Positions 17,615 through 24,847 of a DNA stretch of 64,000 nt are shown one piece after another; position 1 is the first letter of the stretch, and each line of letters starts with the position of its first letter. The notes beneath the pieces were generated by a model. That model saw only the letters and a program-made list of their open reading frames with translations. It made no database searches and was not told where the DNA came from. The DNA is from Blautia pseudococcoides (GTDB taxonomy: Bacteria > Bacillota > Clostridia > Lachnospirales > Lachnospiraceae). The translations under genes were made by a program, and so were the position numbers. Where the stretch lies: positions 1,207,001-1,271,000 of the forward strand of contig NZ_CP015405.2 in the NCBI RefSeq assembly GCF_001689125.2, in the 5' to 3' direction.

Positions 17615-17640
17615 AACTGTTCAGACCGTTGAGCAGTTAC
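17615..17640 (-). repeat. Minimal family-A repeat (26 bp)
   Basis: Read on the minus strand, GTAACTGCTCAACGGTCTGA then ACAGTT joins the two terminal repeats of family A with almost nothing between. It forms a short hairpin directly after the cbiC stop. Confidence 0.5.
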
Positions 17641-17690
17641 GGAAACAGACCTTCAATACAAAGGGAAAGAACAGGAAGGGGAAGTATAAT

Positions 17691-18962
17691 ATGAAGTGTG
17701 AAAGATGCGGCCATGAACTGGACAACGACGATCTGTTCTGCTCAAAGTGCGGAAAAGCGGTGTTCGAGGAATACATGGATGAGGACGACATCTGGGAGTT
17801 TTATAAAAGCGATGAAGAACTGAAGGATATAAAAAAGGAAACCGCCGCAGCAAAAGAAAGCGATCCTAAAGAACAGAGAGCTGAAAATGCGGCAGCGGAT
17901 CCAAAAGAAGAAAAAGTAGGGGCAGAACCTCCGAAACCTGAAAGGACAGACCATACAGAAACGGATGGGGAAGGCATTGTTCTCGGGGATACAGTGACGG
18001 AGGAGTTGAGTCAGGATACGTTAGGGGATACGGATGCAGAAGCGGCGGAGCGTGAGAGGGAGACGCCTCCAACATTTCTGCAGAAGGAGGAGAACCCCAG
18101 GGAAGAATCCTCCTACAAGCCGAAAAAAGAAAAGCGGCAGGGAGAACCGGAGAAGAGAAATCCGGTCTGGCTCATATCCGGATGTATTCTAATTGTCTGC
18201 CTTCTCATTGGAATTCTGTGGGGTGTACACGCCATGCAGCAGATGGATGAGGAAAAAAAGGCATACTATGCCAAGGCAGAACAGGAAGACAAAACAGCCG
18301 GTGCCAAGGGGCAGGATTCTGAAAATACGCAGGGGTCAGCCGATAAGGAAGCGGATGCCAAAAAAGAGACGGAAACCGGAGAGAAGCACAACAGCGGCGC
18401 AGAGGCTGAAAAAGAAGAAAAAGACAAAGCGGCGGAGAAAAAGGAAGAAAAATCCAAAGAAGAAAAAAAGGAAGAAAAGAAACAGGAATATTTTAAACCG
18501 GTGGATGCGGACAGCGTAGACTTTTCCAAATTCCAAAAAATCTCCATTGCTTCCACGGACCAGAATTCCCAGCAGTCCTCCGATAAATATGATTACAGCG
18601 CGGCCAGCGCTGCGGATGGGGATACTGCTTCCTCCTGGCAGGAGGGGGAAGACGGACTGGGGGAGGGTACCGGTATCCGTCTGGATTTTGACAAGGCTCA
18701 CAAAGTGCGCTACATGGTACTTTACCTGGGGAACTGGAGAAGTGAGGACATGTGGAAGGCAAATGCCAGACCGGCGTCCCTGACGATCAGTGTGGGAGAT
18801 TCCCAGAAGAAGGATGTGGAGTTTTCCAATGAAAAGAAGGCGTTCTGCCTTTCCTTTGATGAACCGGTGGAGGCCTCTTATGTATCCCTTTATATTAAAA
18901 GCGGATTTGAGGGAGACAGATGGAATGACAACTGTATTTCAGAAATTGAACTATATGAATAA
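17691..18962 (+). CDS. Zinc-ribbon membrane protein with C-terminal discoidin-like domain
   Basis: The 423-residue protein starts with a zinc ribbon (C3, C6, C17, C20), followed by a long acidic Glu/Lys-rich linker, one membrane segment at about 158-182 (WLISGCILIVCLLIGILWG), an extreme Lys/Glu stretch at about 230-270, and a C-terminal beta-rich domain from about 285 (SDKYDYSAASAADGDTAS..., GIRLDFDKAHKVRYMVLYLGN) that resembles the NADase-type glycan-binding (discoidin-fold) domain. The likely topology puts the zinc ribbon in the cytoplasm and the sugar-binding-like domain outside. It follows cbiC but nothing links it to cobalamin. Function unknown. Confidence 0.8.
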   Translation: MKCERCGHELDNDDLFCSKCGKAVFEEYMDEDDIWEFYKSDEELKDIKKETAAAKESDPKEQRAENAAADPKEEKVGAEPPKPERTDHTETDGEGIVLGDTVTEELSQDTLGDTDAEAAERERETPPTFLQKEENPREESSYKPKKEKRQGEPEKRNPVWLISGCILIVCLLIGILWGVHAMQQMDEEKKAYYAKAEQEDKTAGAKGQDSENTQGSADKEADAKKETETGEKHNSGAEAEKEEKDKAAEKKEEKSKEEKKEEKKQEYFKPVDADSVDFSKFQKISIASTDQNSQQSSDKYDYSAASAADGDTASSWQEGEDGLGEGTGIRLDFDKAHKVRYMVLYLGNWRSEDMWKANARPASLTISVGDSQKKDVEFSNEKKAFCLSFDEPVEASYVSLYIKSGFEGDRWNDNCISEIELYE

Positions 18963-18983
18963 AAGATCAGGGCAGAAATGATT

Positions 18984-19026
18984 AAGCCATGAAACAGAAA
19001 GCTATAATTCTGTTTCATGGCTTTTT
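18984..19026 (+). terminator. Intrinsic terminator after the zinc-ribbon gene
   Basis: AAGCCATGAAACAGAA (18984-18999) pairs perfectly with TTCTGTTTCATGGCTT (19008-19023), followed by TTTTGTTT. It ends rightward transcription against the converging cbi importer operon. Confidence 0.9.
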
Positions 19027-19059
19027 GTTTGCTGTCAAGGTCATCCAAAAGGGGCTTTC

Positions 19060-19107
19060 TTACAGCCAGACCAGTGAATACATAGACCTGTATAGCAGTG
19101 ATTCTTA
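19060..19107 (-). repeat. Degenerate family-A repeat fragment
   Basis: On the minus strand the segment reads ACTGCTATACAGGTCTATG and then TATTCACTGGTCTGGCTGTA, matching the left third of family A (AGACAGGTCTGCGCATTCACTGCGCTG). It abuts the stop codon of the cbiO-cbiK gene. Confidence 0.5.
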
Positions 19108-20769
19108 TTTGTCAACTGCACGGATGTGGTCAATAAAGAGACGGCGTATGCCCTTGTATTCTCCGAGACCTTTTAACACAGCCTTCACTTCATATCCTTC
19201 GTCCTTAAACTGGCTGTACCAGGATTCCGGGTCATCCCCCGCCATATCATTTTTGGCGTGGTCACCGGCCACGATCATAAAGGGCGCCAGCACCACTTCC
19301 TTCGGCTGGTAGGCTTTCAGCATTTTTTTCAGACTCTCCATAGAAGGGTAGGCCTCCACAGTGCCCAAAAAGAAGTTGGGATATCCTTTATCTTTGAAGG
19401 TGTAATCCAGGGCAGCATAGATGGAGTTGGCAAAATGGGTCGTGCCGTGCCCCATGAATACCAGTGCCTGTTCCTTTGTAATATGAGAGAATTCGTCCGC
19501 AATAGCAGTAATAACTTTATGGCTGTCATCCTCCGTGGTAAGAAGCGGGTCCCCGAAAGAAATCGAATGGAAGGAATCCCGGTAGGTAAGGGCATCCTCC
19601 TTCATCAGGTCATTTTCAATGCCATTGATCACATGAGTGGGCTGTACCAGTACATCTGTAATGCCGTCTGACATCATCTGCTCCATGGCTTCCTTTACAG
19701 TGGGAATGATCAGGTTATCCCGGTTTTTAAGCTTTCGGATGATCATTTTGCTGGTCCATGCCCGATAGACAGGATACTCCGGGAAAGCCTGTCTCATGGA
19801 ATCTTCGATGGCATCAATGGTAACCTTTCTGGTGTCATCATGGCTGGTGCCGAAGCTGACTGCCAGGATCGCTTTCTTTGTCTTCATGTTCACTGGTGAT
19901 ATTCCTCCGTAATGTGTAGTATTGATATTGACATCTGCTATGTATTTCTCTAAGGTCTGCAGATTTTTGGGAACAGGCAGCGCAGGCTTTAAAATACCTT
20001 TCATACACAGGCTGTCAAACAGTTCCAGCACGGCAGGCGCTTCCAGGTTCGTCTGGGCCAGCACTGCTTTGTTGCTGAACACATCAGCGGGGGTGCCGTG
20101 CATGAGAACTTTTCCCTCGTGAAACAGCATAATTTCGTCCGCCCACTCATAGGCATAATTTACATCATGGGTTGCCATGAGGACTGTGATCCCGGCCTCT
20201 GTCAGACGGTTTACGATCTGGTTCACCATGGTGGTATGCTTGGGGTCCAGGGCGGCAGCCGGTTCATCTAAAATAATAATGTCCGGATGCATGACAAGAA
20301 TGTCAGCTATGGACACCTGTTTTTTCTGGCCTCCGCTTAAAGAGTGGGTGGGCTTATGGCGGAAAGGTGTGATTTCCAGATGCTCGATGACCTCCTCCAC
20401 CTCTTTTTTTGCCTCCTCCTCTGATACACCCAGATTGAGGATGCCAAAAGAAATCTCCTGGTATACACTGGCTGAAAAAAGCTGGTTGTCAGGGTCCTGA
20501 AACACGATCCCTATTTTGCTCCGCAGTTTTAAGAGGCCTTTCTTGTCATAGGTGAACGGTTCGCCGTTAAAATACAGGGCGCCTGAGGAAGGGCGGTGTA
20601 TGCCGTTGCAGCACAGAAAGAAAGTGGATTTTCCTGAGCCGTTGGAGCCCATGAAAGCAACCTTCTGTCCCCGTTTGATTTCCAGGCTGAGACCATTTAA
20701 CGAATGGGAATTCTCGTCGTCATATGAAAAAAATAAATTCTCTGCTTTTAATATGATGTCATTGTTCAT
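19105..20769 (-). CDS. Fused cobalt-importer ATPase (CbiO) and sirohydrochlorin cobaltochelatase (CbiK)
   Basis: A single 554-residue frame joins two enzymes. Residues 1-250 are CbiO, the energy-coupling-factor ATPase: Walker A GSNGSGKST (41-49), Q91, signature LSGGQKKQ (144-151), Walker B IIILDEP (164-170), H201. After a linker of about 45 residues, residues 295-554 are CbiK: KKAILAVSFGTSHDD, H441 in FMGHGTTH, E472 in GTVEAYPS, H504 in AGDHAKNDMAG, matching the metal and catalytic residues of anaerobic cobaltochelatase. It overlaps cbiQ by ATGA. An internal GGAGGA with GTG/ATG at the CbiK boundary could also give a separate chelatase. Import and insertion of cobalt would thus be physically linked. 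Confidence 0.93.
   Translation of the reverse strand: MNNDIILKAENLFFSYDDENSHSLNGLSLEIKRGQKVAFMGSNGSGKSTFFLCCNGIHRPSSGALYFNGEPFTYDKKGLLKLRSKIGIVFQDPDNQLFSASVYQEISFGILNLGVSEEEAKKEVEEVIEHLEITPFRHKPTHSLSGGQKKQVSIADILVMHPDIIILDEPAAALDPKHTTMVNQIVNRLTEAGITVLMATHDVNYAYEWADEIMLFHEGKVLMHGTPADVFSNKAVLAQTNLEAPAVLELFDSLCMKGILKPALPVPKNLQTLEKYIADVNINTTHYGGISPVNMKTKKAILAVSFGTSHDDTRKVTIDAIEDSMRQAFPEYPVYRAWTSKMIIRKLKNRDNLIIPTVKEAMEQMMSDGITDVLVQPTHVINGIENDLMKEDALTYRDSFHSISFGDPLLTTEDDSHKVITAIADEFSHITKEQALVFMGHGTTHFANSIYAALDYTFKDKGYPNFFLGTVEAYPSMESLKKMLKAYQPKEVVLAPFMIVAGDHAKNDMAGDDPESWYSQFKDEGYEVKAVLKGLGEYKGIRRLFIDHIRAVDK
19885..19908 (-). promoter_or_regulatory. Internal ribosome-binding site and start codons before the CbiK domain
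   Basis: On the minus strand GGAGGA (19908-19903) is followed nine bases later by an in-frame GTG (19893-19891, residue 293) and then by ATG (19887-19885, residue 295). The following residues MKTKKAILAVSFGTS are the usual N-terminus of stand-alone CbiK. Whether it is used is untested. Confidence 0.5.
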
Positions 20770-21542
20770 GCGAAGAACCTCCTCCAGATAGTTATGGAAA
20801 ATAAAATGATTTCAAATAAAACGATCCACACGATCACTTTTTTCTTGGGAGGATAGGTTTCATTCAAAACATGGATGGTGCCGTCATAGCAGCGTGCCTC
20901 CATGGCGCTGTAGAGGGCATTGGAACGCTTAACCGCCCGGATCATCAGGACAGATCCCAGGGCACCGAAGGACTTTAAGCTTGTCTTGTAATTTCTATTT
21001 CCCAGGCGGCTGTTCTGTGACGTGGAAATATAATAGGCAGTATCCAGCAGCACAAAAATAAAACGGTAAATCAGCAGCATCAGCTCAATCATCAGTTTGG
21101 GGCAGTGCAGCTTTCCCAGTACATTCAGAATGTCCGGTATAGGGGTTGTCATGGACAGAAAATACAGGCAGGAGACTGCGGACAGGGCTGTCAGAATCAA
21201 CTGCAGGGCATAAAGCAGCGCGTCCACGCTCCCTGTGAGATACCAACTGCCCATAGAAACAGCAAATAGATCCAGGGGCTCGTGTTTCAAATTCAGAACA
21301 ATGGCAATGGTGCTCAGAATCAGGAAAGCCAGCGGCACAGTCATAAAATGTATATAGCGGGAAAAAGGGATTCCCCCCTTATAAACGGTGAGAATCCCTG
21401 TGACTGCTAAAACCATGCATGCGACCACGATGGAACGACTCATTACACAGAAAAGAAGTGTAATCATCGCGAACGCAAACTTTTCACCGGCATTTTCATA
21501 TCTAAGCTTAGAATTGTAACAAAGCTTATCAATGGTTATCAT
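20766..21542 (-). CDS. cbiQ: Cobalt ECF transporter transmembrane protein CbiQ
   Basis: CbiQ is the T component that couples the ATPase to the substrate-binding CbiMN. The 258-residue membrane protein has several hydrophobic segments and the coupling motif region SNALYSAMEARCYDG, which contains the conserved Ala-Arg pair contacting CbiO. It starts at 21542 behind AGGAGT and ends with an ATGA overlap with the cbiO-cbiK gene. It is third in the importer operon. Confidence 0.93.
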   Translation of the reverse strand: MITIDKLCYNSKLRYENAGEKFAFAMITLLFCVMSRSIVVACMVLAVTGILTVYKGGIPFSRYIHFMTVPLAFLILSTIAIVLNLKHEPLDLFAVSMGSWYLTGSVDALLYALQLILTALSAVSCLYFLSMTTPIPDILNVLGKLHCPKLMIELMLLIYRFIFVLLDTAYYISTSQNSRLGNRNYKTSLKSFGALGSVLMIRAVKRSNALYSAMEARCYDGTIHVLNETYPPKKKVIVWIVLFEIILFSITIWRRFFA

Positions 21543-21571
21543 AAGTTACTCCTTTCGCCGGATGCAAAGTA

Positions 21572-21871
21572 TCATTGGCCTTTTCCCAGCTTCTTTCTTT
21601 CTACAAAGCGTCCCATAAAGAAGGCCAGGATGCCAACTCCGATGGAAGACTGTACACAGAATAAAAGACTTTCCACTTCGCCGGGAAGCTCGCGGCCAAG
21701 TATTTTTTCAAGGATCGGTTCTGCGATGGGCTGAAAACCGGAGTCCACTTCCGCCACCACCTGGCTGCCGGCATCGTCAGAGCCGCCGAATTCCGCGTCC
21801 TTTAAAGCAAAGAGCGGTATGAACGCAATTAGAATGATCACAACTAATAATCCGATTACTGTTTTTTTCAT
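21572..21871 (-). CDS. cbiN: Cobalt transport protein CbiN
   Basis: CbiN is the small accessory subunit needed with CbiM for cobalt uptake. The 99-residue protein has an N-terminal membrane segment (VIGLLVVIILIAFIPLFAL), an extracytoplasmic middle containing AEFGGSDDAGSQVV and FQPIAEPI, and a second membrane segment near the C-terminus (QSSIGVGILAFFMGRFV). It begins one base after the cbiM stop, behind AGGAGG. Confidence 0.93.
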   Translation of the reverse strand: MKKTVIGLLVVIILIAFIPLFALKDAEFGGSDDAGSQVVAEVDSGFQPIAEPILEKILGRELPGEVESLLFCVQSSIGVGILAFFMGRFVERKKLGKGQ

Positions 21872-21872
21872 A

Positions 21873-22619
21873 TTACTTTGCCTCCTTTAAAAAACCGATG
21901 GTACGGAGTTCCGGTTTCGCATAGGTCTCAAGACCCATGATGATAAGAACTGTGATGACGCCTTCGATAATTGCCAGAGGTAACTGTGTGGGTGCGAACA
22001 CCAGCAGGAATTTTCCCATAGCGCCCATGATGGTAGTGTCTGCATGGTGAGCCAGTGCCATCTGTACGGCAGTTACACAGTATGTAAATAAATCGCCCAG
22101 GGTTGCTGCAAGGAAAACAGAAACATATCGGTTCACCTTGCATTTTTTACAGATAAAGAAAATTCCGTAAGATACAAAAGGTCCTGCGATCGCCATAGAA
22201 AAAGTATTGGCACCCAGGGTGGTAAGTCCGCCGTGGGCCAGCAGGATAGCCTGGAAGAGGAGCACAATGATTCCCAGAATAGAAACTGCGCTGGGGCCGA
22301 AAAGGATGGCGCCAAGCCCGGTTCCTGTCATATGGGAACAGCTTCCTGTCACAGACGGGATCTTAAGGGATGAGATCACGAATACAAAGGCTCCTGACAT
22401 AGCCAGCAGGGTGATCAGGTTTCTGTGTTCATTCAGGGTTTTCTTGATGGACATAAAACCTGCGATCAAAAATGGGACGCAGATCACACCCCATGCGATG
22501 CAGAACCCTCCGGGAAGATAACCTTCCATGATGTGCATGGCACTTACATTCGGCACAATACCAAAGGTCAGTGCGAACATGCTTGCCAATACAATGATTC
22601 TTTTCTGTTGCTTACTCAT
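21873..22619 (-). CDS. cbiM: Cobalt ECF transporter substrate-binding protein CbiM
   Basis: CbiM binds cobalt ions. The 248-residue protein begins MSKQQKRIIVLASMFALTF, a cleavable signal, and continues SAMHIMEGYLPGG; after cleavage the Met-His N-terminus coordinates the metal. Multiple membrane segments follow. The frame extends to 22703, but that part is leader RNA; ATG 22619 has an excellent AAGGAGGAAAAG upstream. It is the first gene of the leftward operon cbiM-cbiN-cbiQ-cbiO::cbiK and is preceded by a B12 riboswitch and terminator. Confidence 0.95.
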   Translation of the reverse strand: MSKQQKRIIVLASMFALTFGIVPNVSAMHIMEGYLPGGFCIAWGVICVPFLIAGFMSIKKTLNEHRNLITLLAMSGAFVFVISSLKIPSVTGSCSHMTGTGLGAILFGPSAVSILGIIVLLFQAILLAHGGLTTLGANTFSMAIAGPFVSYGIFFICKKCKVNRYVSVFLAATLGDLFTYCVTAVQMALAHHADTTIMGAMGKFLLVFAPTQLPLAIIEGVITVLIIMGLETYAKPELRTIGFLKEAK

Positions 22620-22667
22620 TTTGTCTTTTCCTCCTTCTGATTGAGTAATATAATGCCCAAATGGGTA

Positions 22668-22699
22668 TAAAAAAACCTGGCGGTAAAAACACCGACAGG
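22668..22699 (-). terminator. Riboswitch-linked terminator upstream of cbiM
   Basis: On the minus strand CCTGTCGGT (22699-22691) pairs with ACCGCCAGG (22684-22676) around a T-rich loop, with one mismatch, and TTTTTTTA follows. It lies between the B12 element and cbiM, so cobalamin binding is expected to switch off cobalt import. Confidence 0.8.
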
Positions 22700-22794
22700 C
22701 CATCAGAAGAACAAATGCGGACAGCAGACCTTATTTTAATAAGCGCCTATACCGCCTGTTCTTACACAAGGCCATCGTTCGTAACCATTGTGTA

Positions 22795-22930
22795 AATCGC
22801 TTGTGACAGGCAGGTCTTCTGACTCGGGCCTCATCACCACATTTTGCCTTCCCAGTTTCCCAGTGACATCATAAAATGCAGCTCTTCCCTCACAGCGGCG
22901 CGACCGTGTGAGCTTTTAACTCAACTTTCC
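22795..22930 (-). promoter_or_regulatory. Cobalamin riboswitch upstream of cbiM
   Basis: The minus strand shows the classical B12 element: CACACGGTCGCGCCGCTGTGAGGG near 22915-22890 (shortened here), then later GAGTCAGAAGACCTGCC near 22830-22812, which is the B12 box. It lies in a leader of about 350 bases between a consensus promoter and the cbiM terminator. Confidence 0.9.
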
Positions 22931-22977
22931 TATTATTCCGACGTAGCGGACACCTGTACACACTCAATTCTGTGATT

Positions 22978-23006
22978 ATTGTATCGCCCTGGAAGTTTTT
23001 TGTCAA
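22978..23006 (-). promoter_or_regulatory. Promoter of the cobalt importer operon
   Basis: On the minus strand TTGACA (23006-23001) and TACAAT (22983-22978) are separated by 17 bases. It is back to back with the hemA promoter. Confidence 0.75.
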
Positions 23007-23031
23007 TTGAATTCGACAAAAAATCAAGATG

Positions 23032-23060
23032 TTGCACCTGGTAACATTCTGTGCTAATAT
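23032..23060 (+). promoter_or_regulatory. Putative promoter of the hemA operon
   Basis: TTGCAC (23032-23037) and TAATAT (23055-23060) are 17 bases apart, about 90 bases before the hemA start. The match is fair. Confidence 0.5.
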
Positions 23061-23151
23061 GAAAAAACAAAAGGTGCGTATAAAACAGTGCAATGTCCTG
23101 GCTTTCTTAGCATCTAAAAAACGGAAACGAAAGATATGGAGTGTAGGAACT

Positions 23152-24381
23152 ATGAGTATTTCCATGATTGGAATTGACCACAGCAGAGCATCCGTGGATA
23201 TCAGGGCCAGATTTTCTTTCACCAGAAAAAATGCGGTGAGCGCTATGGAGCGGCTGAAAGAAGACAAAGATATCTTAGGGTGTATTATTTTGTCTACCTG
23301 CAACCGGATGGAGATCTGGGCCAGCGTGCAGGATGACTGGGAGGGTTCCCTTTACAGTTTTCTTTGCAGGGAAAAAGATGTTTGCGAGGAGGAACACCGG
23401 GAGTTTTTCATCACAAGAGAAGGCAGTGAGGCAGTGGAGCACCTGTTCTATCTGACCAGCGGTTTAAAATCCCAGATTCTGGCGGAGGACCAGATCATCA
23501 CCCAGGTGAAGGATGCGCTGACACTATCCAGGGATGCTTACTGTACGGACGGTGTGCTGGAAGTGCTTTTCAGGATGGCAGTGACGGCAGCCAAAAAAGT
23601 GAAAACAGAAGTGGCGTTTTCAAGAGCCAATACCTCTGTCATCCATCAGGCAATTGACAGGCTGGAAAACCAGGGATTTTCCATCCAGGGCAAGACCTGT
23701 ATGGTCATCGGAAACGGAGAGATGGGGAAAGTGACGGCTCTGGCACTGAAAGAGGCAGGCGCGGATGTGACGGTGACGGTCCGCCAGTACCGAAGCGGTA
23801 TGGTGACCATTCCCCAGGGATGTGAGCGTATCAATTATGGGGACAGGATGGAACTGCTGCCAAAGTGTGATCTGGTGGTGTCAGCTACGGCCAGCCCGAA
23901 CTGTACCATAACAAAAGAACTTTTTGAAAATGCGGAGGTTCCCCATCATGTGATCCTGATCGATCTGGCTGTGCCGAGAGATATTGACCAGGAGGTGGGA
24001 GAACTTCAGAATGTGACCCTCTATGATATTGACAGCTTTAAGATCGACGCTGCATCCCCCAGGCTTCAGGCCAGTATGCAGAAGGCAGGGGCTATTTTAA
24101 AGGAACAGATGTCAGAGTTTTACGACTGGTTTTCTGGTCGTGATGTATTTCCGAGAATCCAGGACATCAAGACAGAGGCTGTGGAGGATTTGAATGCGCG
24201 GATCCTGAAGATCCTGAAAAAGACCCCTATGGAGGACAGTGACAGGGAAAGGCTTCTGAAGGCTATTGACACCGCTGCGGGGAAGGTGGTAGGCAAGATG
24301 ATCTTCGGGCTGAGGGATTCTCTGGAGCAGGATTTGTTCATGGAGTGTGTGGCCGGATTGGAGAAGGTTTATGAAGACTGA
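23152..24381 (+). CDS. hemA: Glutamyl-tRNA reductase HemA
   Basis: HemA reduces glutamyl-tRNA to glutamate-1-semialdehyde, the first step of C5-pathway tetrapyrrole synthesis. The 409-residue protein has ISMIGIDHSRASVDIR at the start, the catalytic cysteine C50 in STCNRMEIW, ILAEDQIITQVKDA, and the NADPH-binding segment VIGNGEMGKVTALALKEAGA. The upstream in-frame extension to 23029 is leader sequence; ATG 23152 gives the family N-terminus. It heads a rightward operon with sirC, hemC-cobA-hemD, hemB and hemL, and its end overlaps the sirC-like gene by 11 bases. Confidence 0.95.
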   Translation: MSISMIGIDHSRASVDIRARFSFTRKNAVSAMERLKEDKDILGCIILSTCNRMEIWASVQDDWEGSLYSFLCREKDVCEEEHREFFITREGSEAVEHLFYLTSGLKSQILAEDQIITQVKDALTLSRDAYCTDGVLEVLFRMAVTAAKKVKTEVAFSRANTSVIHQAIDRLENQGFSIQGKTCMVIGNGEMGKVTALALKEAGADVTVTVRQYRSGMVTIPQGCERINYGDRMELLPKCDLVVSATASPNCTITKELFENAEVPHHVILIDLAVPRDIDQEVGELQNVTLYDIDSFKIDAASPRLQASMQKAGAILKEQMSEFYDWFSGRDVFPRIQDIKTEAVEDLNARILKILKKTPMEDSDRERLLKAIDTAAGKVVGKMIFGLRDSLEQDLFMECVAGLEKVYED

Positions 24382-24847
24382 GAAAAAACGGTTTCCCCTG
24401 TACACAGACCTGACTGAGAAAAAAGCTGTGGTCATAGGCGGAGGAAACATAGCTTCCAGAAGGATCAAAAGCCTTCTTGGATTTGTGGGGGAACTGATAG
24501 TGATCGCCCCCGATGTTCAGCCGGAAATCCAGGAGCTTGCAAAAAGCGGTGAGCTGGTCTGGAAACAGAAAAAATACGAACGGGAAGATTTATATGATGC
24601 GGATCTGGCATTGGCGGCCACAGATGACAGGAAGGTAAATGAAGATATCTACAGTGCCTGTAAATGTCTGGGCATACTGGTGAACACAGCCAGTGACCAA
24701 AACAAATGTGATTTTCATTTTCCTGGAATCATAAACCACGATGGTGTGGTCATTGGGTTCAACGCAGCGGGAAAAGATCATAAGAAGACAAGGCAGATGC
24801 GGGAAAAGGTGGAAGAATTTTTAAAGACGCCGGGAGGTAGGAAATGA
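24371..24847 (+). CDS. Precorrin-2 dehydrogenase (SirC-like)
   Basis: The 158-residue protein has the N-terminal Rossmann motif of the CysG/Met8/SirC family, KKAVVIGGGNIASRRIKSLL, then LALAATDDRKVNEDIYSAC and KCDFHFPGIINHDGVVIGF. It oxidises precorrin-2 to sirohydrochlorin with NAD. It lacks the C-terminal ferrochelatase part of Met8, fitting a pathway in which cobalt is inserted by the CbiK domain encoded at 19.1-19.9 kb. ATG 24371 overlaps hemA; the stop overlaps the next gene by four bases. Confidence 0.88.
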   Translation: MKTEKKRFPLYTDLTEKKAVVIGGGNIASRRIKSLLGFVGELIVIAPDVQPEIQELAKSGELVWKQKKYEREDLYDADLALAATDDRKVNEDIYSACKCLGILVNTASDQNKCDFHFPGIINHDGVVIGFNAAGKDHKKTRQMREKVEEFLKTPGGRK

